Below, piece after piece: positions 33,451-43,000 of a stretch of 64,000 nt of DNA. Numbering within the stretch: the first letter of the stretch is position 1; every line of letters begins with the position of its first letter. Below the pieces are notes generated by a model. It did no database searches and had not been told where the DNA came from. It saw nothing but the letters and a program-made list of their open reading frames with translations. The stretch is from Sinorhizobium meliloti 4H41 (GTDB taxonomy: Bacteria; Pseudomonadota; Alphaproteobacteria; Rhizobiales; Rhizobiaceae). The position numbers were made by a program, and so were the translations under genes. The stretch spans positions 124,001 to 188,000 of the forward strand of contig NZ_AQWP01000011.1 in NCBI RefSeq assembly GCF_000375585.1, given 5' to 3'.

Positions 33451-34527
33451 ATGCCTTCGCTTCGGCGATCCGGACTCCTCGGACTCGTCCTGTTGGCGAG
33501 TCTTCCACGCACTAACCTTTGCGCTGGGGAACCATTCCCTACCCTGGATCGGTCATTGGACATACTTGTTCAGCAGGCCGACTCGGGAGATGCTGAGGCT
33601 CAGTTCCTGCTTGCGCTCTACCTCCAACACTCGAAGCCGATGCTCGAAGGCGGCGAGGTCGATTATGCCAAGGCGATCGACCTTTATAACCGGGCCATCG
33701 CGCAGGGGCATGCGGGGGCGAGTTTCGCCCTCGGTAGGCTGTACGACAAGGGACTGGGCGTGAAGGAGGATCTTCAGAAAGCCATCGAACTCTATTCCGT
33801 CGCCGCAAAAGCAGGCCATGCTGAAGCAATGGGTTGGCTGGCCGCGTCATATTTCGCGATAAGAGACGACACTTTTGCTTTCATTTGGGCCAACAAGGCA
33901 GCCGAGGCGGGTGACGCCGGCGGTACCAATGTCCTCGGTGTTCTTCATCACAAGGGATATGGGACAGAAAAGGACTATACAAAAGCAATGGAGTTGTTCC
34001 ATCGCGCCGCTGAGGCGGGCGAATGCCATGCGCTGATGAATGTGGGTGGCCTTTACTACAACGGCGACGGGGTTCCGCAAGATGGCCTTGAGGCCGAGCG
34101 CTGGTTCCAGAAAGCCAAGAACTGCCAATCGGAGGATGCGGCTTTCATTTCCGAATACACGGACAAATTCCTGGGCAGGATTCGCGACGGCCAAATGCCG
34201 GAACCCCTCCGTGAAGCACGCCCGGGTAGCACGGAAGGGCTTATAGGAGCCGCGGTCATCGCAGCGATTGCCGCCGCGGCAGCAGCGGCGGCCACCGGCG
34301 ACGGACCTTCCGGTGTGTCCGGCCATGATCCTCCCGACGGGGAATGGAAGGCGGAATTCTGGTGCTACACCGACTTCAGCGATTCTCATCCTGTGAACAA
34401 GCCAACCTACTGCAAGAATCGTTCCGGCGGCGTCTGGGATCGGAGCGGCCTGTTTGATCCGTGCGCAGGGGTCGACGGCTGGTGCGACGGCTTTGGACTG
34501 GGCCCCAAGCTCGGATTCAACCAGTGA
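33451..34527 (+). CDS. Exported Sel1-repeat protein
   Basis: A 358-residue protein with an N-terminal signal sequence (SGLLGLVLLASLPRTNLCAG), five or so Sel1-type repeats (ASFALGRLYDKGLGVKEDLQ KAIELY, TNVLGVLHHKGYGTEKDYTK, ALMNVGGLYYNGDGVPQDGL), then an alanine-rich hydrophobic segment (GLIGAAVIAAIAAAAAAAAT) and a Cys-containing C-terminal domain (FWCYTDFSDSHPVNKPTYCK). Sel1 repeats mediate protein contacts in envelope assembly or secretion. GGAGGGTAG precedes the ATG. A relic of its C-terminal domain appears at about 36105-36130. Confidence 0.8.
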   Translation: MPSLRRSGLLGLVLLASLPRTNLCAGEPFPTLDRSLDILVQQADSGDAEAQFLLALYLQHSKPMLEGGEVDYAKAIDLYNRAIAQGHAGASFALGRLYDKGLGVKEDLQKAIELYSVAAKAGHAEAMGWLAASYFAIRDDTFAFIWANKAAEAGDAGGTNVLGVLHHKGYGTEKDYTKAMELFHRAAEAGECHALMNVGGLYYNGDGVPQDGLEAERWFQKAKNCQSEDAAFISEYTDKFLGRIRDGQMPEPLREARPGSTEGLIGAAVIAAIAAAAAAAATGDGPSGVSGHDPPDGEWKAEFWCYTDFSDSHPVNKPTYCKNRSGGVWDRSGLFDPCAGVDGWCDGFGLGPKLGFNQ

Positions 34528-34583
34528 GTTTCTGGACAGTCCGGAGATGGACACCTTAGCGGCAGGAACATTGGAGGCGGACA

Positions 34584-35525
34584 ATGATGCGGAGCACCTG
34601 CTTTCTAGCCGCGGCGGCTTTGAGTGCGATCGCTCTATTATCTCCGGCACGTTCGCAGGGTTTTCTATCCACCGACGATGACGAACGCCTAGGCCCATTC
34701 TGGGGGGCATGGTTTGGACACCAAGCGGTTGGCGGAGCAAGCGCCCACATCCGCCGGGTCGTTCTCGTTGTCAACAACGCTTCGACCTTTGAAATAGAAG
34801 GCGCCTGCAGCGGCGATCTGATCCCACTCGGTGCTGTCGGATCAGGCTTCATATTCAAGTATGAGCCGAAATCGGGCAAGTGCCTAGCCGGCAAAGCACG
34901 GATATCGTTCACAGAAAATCCCCGAGACAGGTACCGACGGAAGTTCGTGAAGTTCGAACTTGAAAATGCTGATGGGATGCACCCGCTGCTCTTGGTGAAG
35001 CCGCAGCCATTGAGCACGCCAATCCGTTATCTCACCGTGGATTACTTCAACCATTTCACATATGCGGACGACGCCGCTAAATCTGCCACGGGAGATCAGC
35101 CGGAAAGCGCGAAGCGGACCATAGCCAACCTCGCGGACAAGGGATGGAAATGCCTGTCGAGCCTCAGCAAGGAATTCAAACGCTCAGAACGGGTGAACTT
35201 CCAATTTGGAACGGAAGAGAAACCCTCTCGCAATTCCCGGGCGTATGTCATTGGCTGTACAGGCCAATGTGAAGAGATTTCATATACCTTCGAATCCAAG
35301 GTGAACAATTACGTGACGCATTTCGGGGCCAATTATCCGGTCCCTGTTCTGCTATTTGATACCGGGCCACTAACTGGCCACGAAGACTTCCTGAACCTGC
35401 GTCGGTTTGGTCCCGTCGATATGGATCAGCGGACTGAGCCGGCGGAAGAAACCAAGGTGTGGGTGGCCGAACTGTCAAATAGTCCTGGAGACACCGGACC
35501 CGGATGCGGCGACGAGCTTCGGTAA
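34584..35525 (+). CDS. Exported hypothetical protein
   Basis: A 313-residue protein with a clear signal peptide (STCFLAAAALSAIALLSPAR, cleavage near SQG). The mature part has several Cys (GACSGD, GKCLAG, WKCLSS, IGCTGQCEE) that could form disulfides. No known domain is recognised. It lies 56 bases after the Sel1 gene and before a small exported protein gene. A decayed copy of its 3' end (ETKVWVA followed by a stop) is seen at about 36001-36027. Confidence 0.7.
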   Translation: MMRSTCFLAAAALSAIALLSPARSQGFLSTDDDERLGPFWGAWFGHQAVGGASAHIRRVVLVVNNASTFEIEGACSGDLIPLGAVGSGFIFKYEPKSGKCLAGKARISFTENPRDRYRRKFVKFELENADGMHPLLLVKPQPLSTPIRYLTVDYFNHFTYADDAAKSATGDQPESAKRTIANLADKGWKCLSSLSKEFKRSERVNFQFGTEEKPSRNSRAYVIGCTGQCEEISYTFESKVNNYVTHFGANYPVPVLLFDTGPLTGHEDFLNLRRFGPVDMDQRTEPAEETKVWVAELSNSPGDTGPGCGDELR

Positions 35526-35604
35526 GGTTCCACACCGATTGATTGACCGAAAGCGACAGCGCGAACAGGCCGTGCACGGGACCAACTTGGCCGAGCGAGG
35601 AACT

Positions 35605-35940
35605 ATGGGGTACCAGATTACCGCTGAAACAAGGCGTACGTTAACCCGATGTTTGACGCTGGTCACTTGGTCCATAACATGCTGCATTGGAACACCAAGG
35701 GATGCCGCGCAAGCTGGCACGCCAGTGGTTGAAGGTCGATCAGCAACAATCGATATGCCACAATCTGGCGAAGCAGGGGGCGTCATCTTCCAGGAGTTGG
35801 ACAACGAATGTTTCATCATTGAGAAGAAGCCCGACGATTCAGGGTTCAGCATTCCGCGCCGATACGTCTGTCCCATTGTTCGCCCGCTGGAGCCGAGCAG
35901 CGGAGGATCGGAGAAGCGACCACGAATACAAGGCGGATGA
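35605..35940 (+). CDS. Small exported hypothetical protein
   Basis: A 111-residue protein. GAGGA precedes ATG 35605. A hydrophobic stretch after basic residues (RRTLTRCLTLVTWSITCCIG) looks like a signal peptide, and the mature part (VIFQELDNECFIIEKKPDDS) is acidic with two Cys. No family is recognised. The longer frame to 35407 overlaps the upstream gene and is not supported. Reading past the stop in the same frame leads to the ETKVWVA relic. Confidence 0.5.
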   Translation: MGYQITAETRRTLTRCLTLVTWSITCCIGTPRDAAQAGTPVVEGRSATIDMPQSGEAGGVIFQELDNECFIIEKKPDDSGFSIPRRYVCPIVRPLEPSSGGSEKRPRIQGG

Positions 35941-36184
35941 GGGACCGCGTTCTTCGGCGCGTCTTCGCGATCAATCGAATTTTTGAGTTCGATTCCGGCG
36001 CAAGAGACGAAGGTGTGGGTTGCCTAACTCTCGTTCCGGGGACGTGGCTGGACTTCGACGAGTCAGCCAGGATCGGCGCGGAGCGCAAGATTTCGGCAGT
36101 CCTGATCCGGTCAACAAGCCCAACCTACTGTATGGGGCCGGAGCGGTCCAGTTCCATCAGCCTCCCGGTGCACAGGCGGCGTGA
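35941..36184 (+). pseudogene. Relics of neighbouring gene ends
   Basis: Two fragments resemble nearby genes. The bases at 36001-36027 encode QETKVWVA then a stop, against EETKVWVAELS near the end of the 34584 gene. The bases near 36105-36130 read GATCCGGTCAACAAGCCC and AACCTACTG, close to the HPVNKPTYC region of the Sel1 gene. Frames are broken, so this is probably a decayed duplication of the two genes' 3' ends. Confidence 0.45.
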
Positions 36185-36244
36185 AGAGCTTTCCTAAAGC
36201 AAGCGGAACAAGTCAAGTTTGCGTCGCCGAGCATTCAAATGGCT

Positions 36245-36557
36245 TTAGCAAAACCAGATCAGAGCGCGAGGAGGTACTTCGGTAGTGGCGGGTCGAGGCC
36301 ACGGTTTCCCAGCACCTGGATTGTCATTTCCGACGGCGATACTGCAGTATTCGAATTTTTTCTTGTAGTAGTCCACAGCTACCTGTATCACATGCAGAAC
36401 ATGTTCGTAAGCTTCTGCTTTTTCCTCGAATGTGCGAGGCGCAATCTTCCTCGACAACAATCTTGTCTTCGTAAGAACTATTGTCTTCAAGAGCAACTGC
36501 TGCGCCCGGCTCAATGCTGTTTCGATGAAGCCAGGCAAACATACCATTCTTATCCAC
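36245..36557 (-). pseudogene. Putative immunity gene for the TNT toxin, frameshifted
   Basis: Directly downstream of the toxin gene (23 bases) two overlapping frames join into one acidic protein of about 100 residues. The first frame gives MDKNGMFAWLHRNSIEPGAA and ALEDNSSYEDKIVVEED. The second continues RTFEEKAEAYEHVLHVIQVA then VDYYKKKFEYCSIAVG. The switch lies near 36430-36450. Position, size and acidity fit an immunity protein, but no known family is recognised. It is either inactivated or the sequence has an error. Confidence 0.4.
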
Positions 36558-36580
36558 GGCTTATCACCAGAACGTTCATG

Positions 36581-37756
36581 TCACTCTATTCTTTCAATGT
36601 ATCCTTCTTTTTCCAACTTCGAAATGGAAACCCTAAACATATATTGAGCGGCCCCACCGCGTTGTCCGAACCACGGCGCCGCTGGTCCCATCCAAGCCTT
36701 AATTGGCTTCACAACGCGATACCTTGTAAGCGGATAAGTATCCATCTCGCGAGGCAGAGCGCGCCTCGCGAATGGAGTCCCCTGGGGGGCACCATATTTT
36801 CCCCACGGGCTGCCATACCGATCAAAGGTCTGTCCCACTTGCAAGGTTACTAAGCTCGGCTTGCCGTAAAATCCGTTGTTTGGCGGATAGTTGGAGACTT
36901 GGCCCCGCCGCCACAAGGAGTATGCATACAGTTTGCCGACTGCTCGGGCGCCAGCCGGATCTCCCCGTAAAAGGGCCTTGGGGCCTAAGTTATATGTGCT
37001 GCCACCGCGGCCGTCGCTGCGAGCGACGAGGGCAGTACGCTTAGTGACAGCAAGGGCCGTCGCCAATTGGCGGCCGGTTCCCCTGGCGCTTTGGTTGAAT
37101 GCGCTTCGAACACCTGCTCCCGACCTCTTTCCTGCATCGCGGATGTTGTCATTTGCGGCGGTGTTTGCACCCCTTTGAGAGCGCCCCGGCGTCAATGCTC
37201 TGTCTGCAGTTCGCGCATACTGCCTCACGCCACGCACCAACTGCGGGCGTCCAATCGCCAGCCTCGTCACCCGCTCGGCAGACCTGATCAGCCCGACGCG
37301 CGGGGTGCGAACAATATTTACGGTGGTTCTATTCCCTCTGCCGATTAAGCCAGTCGGAGAAATCCGTGCGGCCAATCCTGTCAGCCCGCGGCGCGGCGAA
37401 AACTGCGCCGCAGCGCGACCAACGGCAGCGCCAGACGATCGCACCCCGGGCGGCGCGAACTTCAAGCCCGGTCGGCCGCCTACAGGCGGGCGGATTACGG
37501 AAGGTATTGTGACCTGTGGAGTTGGCGGACGAACAATCGGCGGGCGGACGACTGGAGGACGGGAAATGAAGACTGCTGGCGCCGGCATGCGCATACCGAA
37601 ACCGCCGCGGAACTGAGCAAGGATCAGGTGCTCCGTTTGCGCAGTCTCAGTCCGAACGGGCGTCGAACGCCCGCGAAGCGCGCCAGCAGCGTCAGACGCA
37701 CCCAATATCATTCCTGAAAGTACTATCCCTACTACAATTCGGTTAAATGCGCGCAT
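36581..37756 (-). CDS. Secreted protein with C-terminal TNT toxin domain
   Basis: A 391-residue protein. An N-terminal signal segment (IVVGIVLSGMILGASDAAGA) precedes a proline/arginine-rich region (RPPVVRPPIVRPP) and a basic linker. The last about 85 residues match the TNT (DUF4237) fold of the tuberculosis necrotizing toxin: DRYGSPWGKYGAPQGTPFAR, RALPREMDTYPLTRYRVVKP, then PAAPWFGQRGGAAQY and ISKLEKEGYIERI. TNT domains hydrolyse NAD+ and kill target cells. Orientation is opposite to its neighbours, and it has its own divergent promoter region of about 100 bases. The route of export is not visible. Confidence 0.82.
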   Translation of the reverse strand: MRAFNRIVVGIVLSGMILGASDAAGALRGRSTPVRTETAQTEHLILAQFRGGFGMRMPAPAVFISRPPVVRPPIVRPPTPQVTIPSVIRPPVGGRPGLKFAPPGVRSSGAAVGRAAAQFSPRRGLTGLAARISPTGLIGRGNRTTVNIVRTPRVGLIRSAERVTRLAIGRPQLVRGVRQYARTADRALTPGRSQRGANTAANDNIRDAGKRSGAGVRSAFNQSARGTGRQLATALAVTKRTALVARSDGRGGSTYNLGPKALLRGDPAGARAVGKLYAYSLWRRGQVSNYPPNNGFYGKPSLVTLQVGQTFDRYGSPWGKYGAPQGTPFARRALPREMDTYPLTRYRVVKPIKAWMGPAAPWFGQRGGAAQYMFRVSISKLEKEGYIERIE

Positions 37757-37854
37757 AGACGTAATCCATTAGAAGTATAGCTGTTAGCATCTTCAATAAT
37801 TTTACATTTGATGTTAATCTCCAACGCCCGAATTGTCATCAATCGACGACACTA

Positions 37855-38676
37855 ATGACGTTACGATCAACCCTCCTCTTTTGTCTTGCTATGGCGCTGC
37901 CATCCGCGGCTTCGTCGCAGGAGGCTTCGATTATCGAGCTGGTCGAAGAATGCGACATCCTCGCGGCCCATCCTGACGACCCGCAGCGCATGGCGGACGG
38001 GATCGCCGACGACGCCATCGTGCCCCGCCTTGCCGTGCTTGCCTGCGAAGAGGCGATCGAGCGTGACCCAGATGATCCGCGGTTCACGTTTCAACTCGGC
38101 CGCGCCCTGCTCGCCGCAAACGACGAGAAAAAGGCGGTGGAGTCATTCAAGAAGGCGGCAGACGCCGGCTATGCGGCAGCCTGGGCATATCTGGGCGACG
38201 CCTATCAATTCGGTCTGGGCACCGACGTCGAAGGTCATAAGTCCCTTTCCGCGTACAAGAAGGCTCTGGATGGCGGCTTCAAGCAGGCCGAGGATCAGAT
38301 CAAGCAGTTGCAGTTCGATGCGTCGATGTACGCTCGGCCCTTTGCGAAACTGTTCTACGACGGAAATTACGCGGAAATACGCACGCTGTCCGACGGTTCC
38401 AGCGGGTCGCTCAATCGGAACTACGTCTTCAACTTCATTCAGTCATTGCTGCAGGAGTGCGAGCCCTTCGTGCAGCCGGACAATGTTGCGAGCCTGTACA
38501 GCTACCGCTACCCACCAAACTGGAAAGCTGAGCAGGACGACAACGTGATTGTTGCGATCCAAACCTCGGTCGCTGAATACGACGCGTCTACCTTTCTCCG
38601 CCGACACGTCTGCGGCGGACTGATCGCCAAGCATGTTTTCAAGAGCATCAATCTCTTCCTGGGGGAGAATCCATAG
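37855..38676 (+). CDS. Exported Sel1/TPR-like protein
   Basis: A 273-residue protein with a signal peptide (LLFCLAMALPSAASSQ) and TPR/Sel1-type repeats (PRFTFQLGRALLAANDEKKA, AAWAYLGDAYQFGLGTDVEG). The C-terminal part has paired Cys (LLQECEPF, RRHVCGG). It begins a new plus-strand run, divergent from the TNT toxin gene, and is followed after 12 bases by the 38689 gene, suggesting an operon of exported proteins. Confidence 0.75.
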   Translation: MTLRSTLLFCLAMALPSAASSQEASIIELVEECDILAAHPDDPQRMADGIADDAIVPRLAVLACEEAIERDPDDPRFTFQLGRALLAANDEKKAVESFKKAADAGYAAAWAYLGDAYQFGLGTDVEGHKSLSAYKKALDGGFKQAEDQIKQLQFDASMYARPFAKLFYDGNYAEIRTLSDGSSGSLNRNYVFNFIQSLLQECEPFVQPDNVASLYSYRYPPNWKAEQDDNVIVAIQTSVAEYDASTFLRRHVCGGLIAKHVFKSINLFLGENP

Positions 38677-38688
38677 GGAGGCACTGCC

Positions 38689-40014
38689 ATGACGGAGTTG
38701 AGATGGGGTTGTTCCGTGGCGGTGGCGGCTGCAACTCTTGCCTGCGCGGCGCTGACGGCCCCGGAAGTGCGGGCGGAAAAGACGCTGGGCCACTTTCAGG
38801 AGATCACCGTCGCAGTGGCTGATGATTTTGCCTGCGGCGAACGCGTCAAGATCCGGCTGGCCGCGCCCGCCCCCGCATCCTACGCCGACCGGAAACGCAT
38901 GGAGCAACTCGTCGCCACGCTGCAGGCGATGCTTCGCTTCGAGTGCGAAAGCTTCAAGGACGTCATGTTTGAGGGCTTCGTCGCCGATCAGGCTGTCTAT
39001 CGCGCCGTTACATCCGAAAAGGGGGGATGGGCGCTGTTGACGATGAAGGAGCCGGCGGCTCCAGCACAGCCAACAGGTCCGGCTGCTTCCACCACGCCGC
39101 AGGAAGTGCAGTCGAAGGACACGGCGAAAAGCTTCCTTCCTGAGCTGGGATCCCCGCCGAAACCGCAGCCACGTCGGCCAGCGCAAGCCACTCCGGTAGC
39201 CCCCTCTGCCGGAAGCGACCCCTGGACGAAAATGCAGAAGACCACCACTGCCGGGGCGTTCGCAATAGACAATTATAATTTCCCCGTGCTGATGTCGCGG
39301 CTGTATTTTGGCGAGTTTGACAAAATACCCGATGACGAGAAAACGAGGAGCGTGGTCGTTTCTGTGATGTCAGCGCTGAATCGCAATTGCGGCGAGCGGC
39401 CAACGCAGGTCGGTCTCGCAGCCATGCGTTACGGCTCGCGCATGATGCGCGAGATGGATCGCGATCCTACGAAAGTCCTCGAGCACACGTTGGGACCGCT
39501 GGCCAAGATGATTCAGGGGTTTGAGTCTGGGGGCGGGATTCTCTCCGGGTTTGAGGCCATGGCGAGCAGCAGTGGCTCGATGATCGTCACCGAGGGTGTC
39601 GAGGACGGCGAAAATCTTGTGCGAACACAGGGCTGCGGCACGGCCAATTACAAGCAGTTCGCGCGCAATATGGACGATCTAATTCTTGGTCGGAGCCGCC
39701 AGGAGCCAGCGCCTGAGGATGAGGTGCTTTTCAGCACTTTGATGCACCCGTCGCTGAGGCAGCGGCTCGCGTTGCCTGATCCGGATGCGGTGCTGCGCGA
39801 GCGGCAAATGCAGGCATACATGACGGCGGCCAATGATAGCTGCACTAAAAAGTACACCAATCGGGTTTTCTGCAATTGCGTGGTCTCCGAACTGAAGAAG
39901 ATGGAATTCGCGGACGGCGAATGGGAGCAGATTGGCGCCGATTTCTCTGCTTTGGCGAAGTTAGGAAGGACGCATCAGGAACTGAGGGCAACGGTCCGGT
40001 CCTGCAACAAGTAA
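38689..40014 (+). CDS. Exported hypothetical protein
   Basis: A 441-residue protein with a signal peptide (SVAVAAATLACAALTAPEVR) and GGGAGGC as ribosome site. After an N-terminal conserved-looking domain (ITVAVADDFACGERVKIRLA) there is a proline-rich linker (SPPKPQPRRPAQATPVAP) and a helical C-terminal domain with Cys (KYTNRVFCNCVVSELKKM). No known family is recognised. It sits in an operon-like run with the Sel1 protein before it and the large multidomain protein after it. Confidence 0.65.
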   Translation: MTELRWGCSVAVAAATLACAALTAPEVRAEKTLGHFQEITVAVADDFACGERVKIRLAAPAPASYADRKRMEQLVATLQAMLRFECESFKDVMFEGFVADQAVYRAVTSEKGGWALLTMKEPAAPAQPTGPAASTTPQEVQSKDTAKSFLPELGSPPKPQPRRPAQATPVAPSAGSDPWTKMQKTTTAGAFAIDNYNFPVLMSRLYFGEFDKIPDDEKTRSVVVSVMSALNRNCGERPTQVGLAAMRYGSRMMREMDRDPTKVLEHTLGPLAKMIQGFESGGGILSGFEAMASSSGSMIVTEGVEDGENLVRTQGCGTANYKQFARNMDDLILGRSRQEPAPEDEVLFSTLMHPSLRQRLALPDPDAVLRERQMQAYMTAANDSCTKKYTNRVFCNCVVSELKKMEFADGEWEQIGADFSALAKLGRTHQELRATVRSCNK

Positions 40015-40082
40015 GAGCGGCGGTGCGGACAAGCCGCGTAATGGGTCTAGGCATCAGGCTGATGATGAGGGGAGCCGAGAAA

Positions 40083-43000
40083 ATGTCACAACGCTCGGTC
40101 GAGGCGGCAACTGATATCCTGAGGTGCCAGTGGCGTTCGGGGGGTGTCAGGCGAACTGTCCGGCATGGATGGCGGGGGTTCCGTATCATCGGGGTAGCCG
40201 CTCTTCTTGGAAGCTGGGTGCCCACTCCTGCAGTTGCTCTGGACGAGAGAGACATCCTCCGTTTAGGTGTCGAAATCCTGCAGCAGGTCCCACAGGACCG
40301 CTCGTTCCTGCCTCCCCCTCAGCGCAGACAAGCCACACCCCCGCCAGTGGCCCGGCAAACACCGTCATTGAGCCGGGCAGATATTTCTCAGGCACAGCTA
40401 TTGCTCAACCAGCTTGGCTATCCAACAGGGACCCCCGATGGCAGGATCGGCCCGAAGACCCGGGAGGCAATCAAGTCATTCCAGCACGATTTCAACCTCC
40501 CCACGACCGGTCGCCCCGACCCTAGCTTGCTATCCGTGCTACGCGTGACGGCGGAGGCGAAAGCCAAGACAGAAACGGCAGCCCCGACCCCGCTGAATGC
40601 CGAGCGCTCTGGGAAATTCGCCAGCCTGGAAGGCTTCGATCTGCCCCAAGGCGACTATCGATCGGGGATAGAAGATCCTGGTCTTACAGGAATCTCCGTG
40701 CGCGAATGTGAGGTGCGATGCGCATCGGACGATCGATGTAGGGCGTTTACCTACAACAGTGGGCGCCGCGTGTGCATGCTAAAGAATACCGTGCCGCAGC
40801 CGGCGCCATTTACGGGGGCGATCTCCGGCATCAAGCTGGCGACCGGGCCGGCCCCCGCCCCACCCCGCGCCAAAGAGGAACATGACGCGGCCGCGTATTC
40901 GAATGCAAAGGTTGAGGACCTGACGGCGTGGCTGCGCGCACATAATCCCGCAGCGCTTCAGGTCACCGCGAGCAGCACCACCTATGGCGCCAACAACAGC
41001 TTGGTCGTCGATGGCAGCACGGAAGGCGACTACCATGTGTGGAACCACACGCGGAACGGTCCTGACGAATGGCTCCAGGTGGACCTCGGGGCGGAATACA
41101 GGCTTAGTCGAGTCGAAATCTTCAACCGTAACAACAAGAAATTTGCACCACGCCTGAACGGCGCCGTCGCGGAATTGCGGAACACGACCGGAAACGTCGT
41201 GGCCGAATTCGAGCCGATCAGCAGCGCGCACGAGGGAAGCAAACATAGCTTCGACACGGAACAGGCCGCGCGCTATGTGCGCATCAGGCACAGCAACGAG
41301 TATCTACATGTGACTGAAGTCAAGGTGTATGGCTTCCAGGCCGCTACTGCAAACGGCATTGCCGCTTCGGCCTTCCCTGATCCCGAAGGCGCAGCTTCGC
41401 AGCAGGAAGCACAAGCCGCGATTCCCACCGCCGGCGGTCCTTCGGTGCGGACAACGGCAGAAACCTATGCCCCTTGGGAACCCATCGAGGTTGTCTTCGA
41501 AGGGGCACCAGGCAATCACCTGGACTGGGTAACCATCGTGCAAAAGACCAGCGATGGTCAGTACAAGCCGCCCGACACCGCACGCAGAATGGCCTTCAGA
41601 CCGCCCGACGGGGAGGTGAAGCCATGGGGCCCATTGGACGGTAAGACTGCCGGCAGCCGGATCCTCGATGGCCTGGGCGAAGGCGAATACGAGGTGCGGC
41701 TCTATGCGCGACCGGCCAATCGAGACATAGGACAGATCATCGCGCGGCGCTCATTTTCCGTGGTCAGCGATGCTGGTCGCGAAGCGGCAGGATTGCTACG
41801 CGAGCATAAGCGACCATCGTTGGAAACAACACAGAAGATACCGGCACCCGACCCCGGGCTCGCCGGCCTCTGGCTCGCCAATAATACCTGCGAAATGTCG
41901 CGGGGAATCACGCGGACGATATCCTATCACGCTCTGCTTGAAATTTCCGGTACCAAGGATATCAGCGCCGAACTGATCCTGCTTTGGAGCGAGGGTGTTG
42001 CCATCCGAATGACCGGCACTCTCAATGAAGGTGCGGGCAAGCTCACCCTCGAGCCCTCGGAGTGGATTATCCAGCCGAATCGTGGAATCGAGCCTCCTAG
42101 ACTCTCTCTTGCCCTCGACGATTCGGGACTGAGGCTGACCGGTGAGCTGTTGAATGCCGACGGCTGCTCCGCCTTCGAGGCTTACAAGTTCAAGCGGGAC
42201 AGTCGTCCTGTCGATGCCAACGTGCCGATTGCAGCCTACGACAAGTATAAGCGGGCGGCCGTGAACGAGACGAATTGTATCCGGCTTGCGAAGTGGGTGA
42301 TCGACGGGGGTATCGTTGTGATGAACAGAGAGGAAGTGCCCCTGCAGGTGTTGGATGGAGAGGCATTCTATCACTTCGCGGGAAAGACATACGACGACTG
42401 GACGTACGACGATGCCATTTCTTATGGCCAGTTTTGGCAGGGTTGCATGGGCTTCCTGCCTACCAGCACAAACGTGATGGCACTGTCATTGCGCGACAAG
42501 GCGTTGCGCGCCCGATCATCTGTTGAGAACTTCCTCCGATTCGGCCGTCTTACGGACCGCGCGGGCGGCGGCCATGTCCGCAGCAGCGTTTTTGAGTATT
42601 CCGCGAAATACGCGCTTCTCGTTTCAATGCGGATCGCGCGCCAGTATGCCGATCGCGCCGTGGCCGACGCGAAGTCACTGACGGGGAGTACGGAAAATCA
42701 TAAGCATATTTCCAGGCTCATCGCGCATATTGATGGACAGTTCGGGCCATTTGCCGGACTCCCGCCCGAGCAGGCCAAGCGATATGTCGCTGCGTTGCAG
42801 GATCAGCAACAGCGGTTGGCAGCGGAGCAGGCCAAGGCGGCGCTCGCGGAAGCCGAGGCAGAGTTTCAGCGGCTCAGGGACTTGGCGCCTGCTTCTGAAC
42901 AGCTGTCCGGACTTACGGCACTGTATCAGGGACAATCAGGGTTTCATGACCGCCTCGCTGCGGACGACCGTCTCGCGCTGAGGTCGCGCGTGATGGATGA

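Noticed and set aside
33847..34740. 297-residue minus-strand ORF
   Set aside because: Antisense to the Sel1-repeat gene, which has clear repeats and a signal peptide.
36239..36853. 204-residue plus-strand ORF over the toxin 3' end
   Set aside because: Overlaps the TNT toxin domain in antisense and shows no family features.
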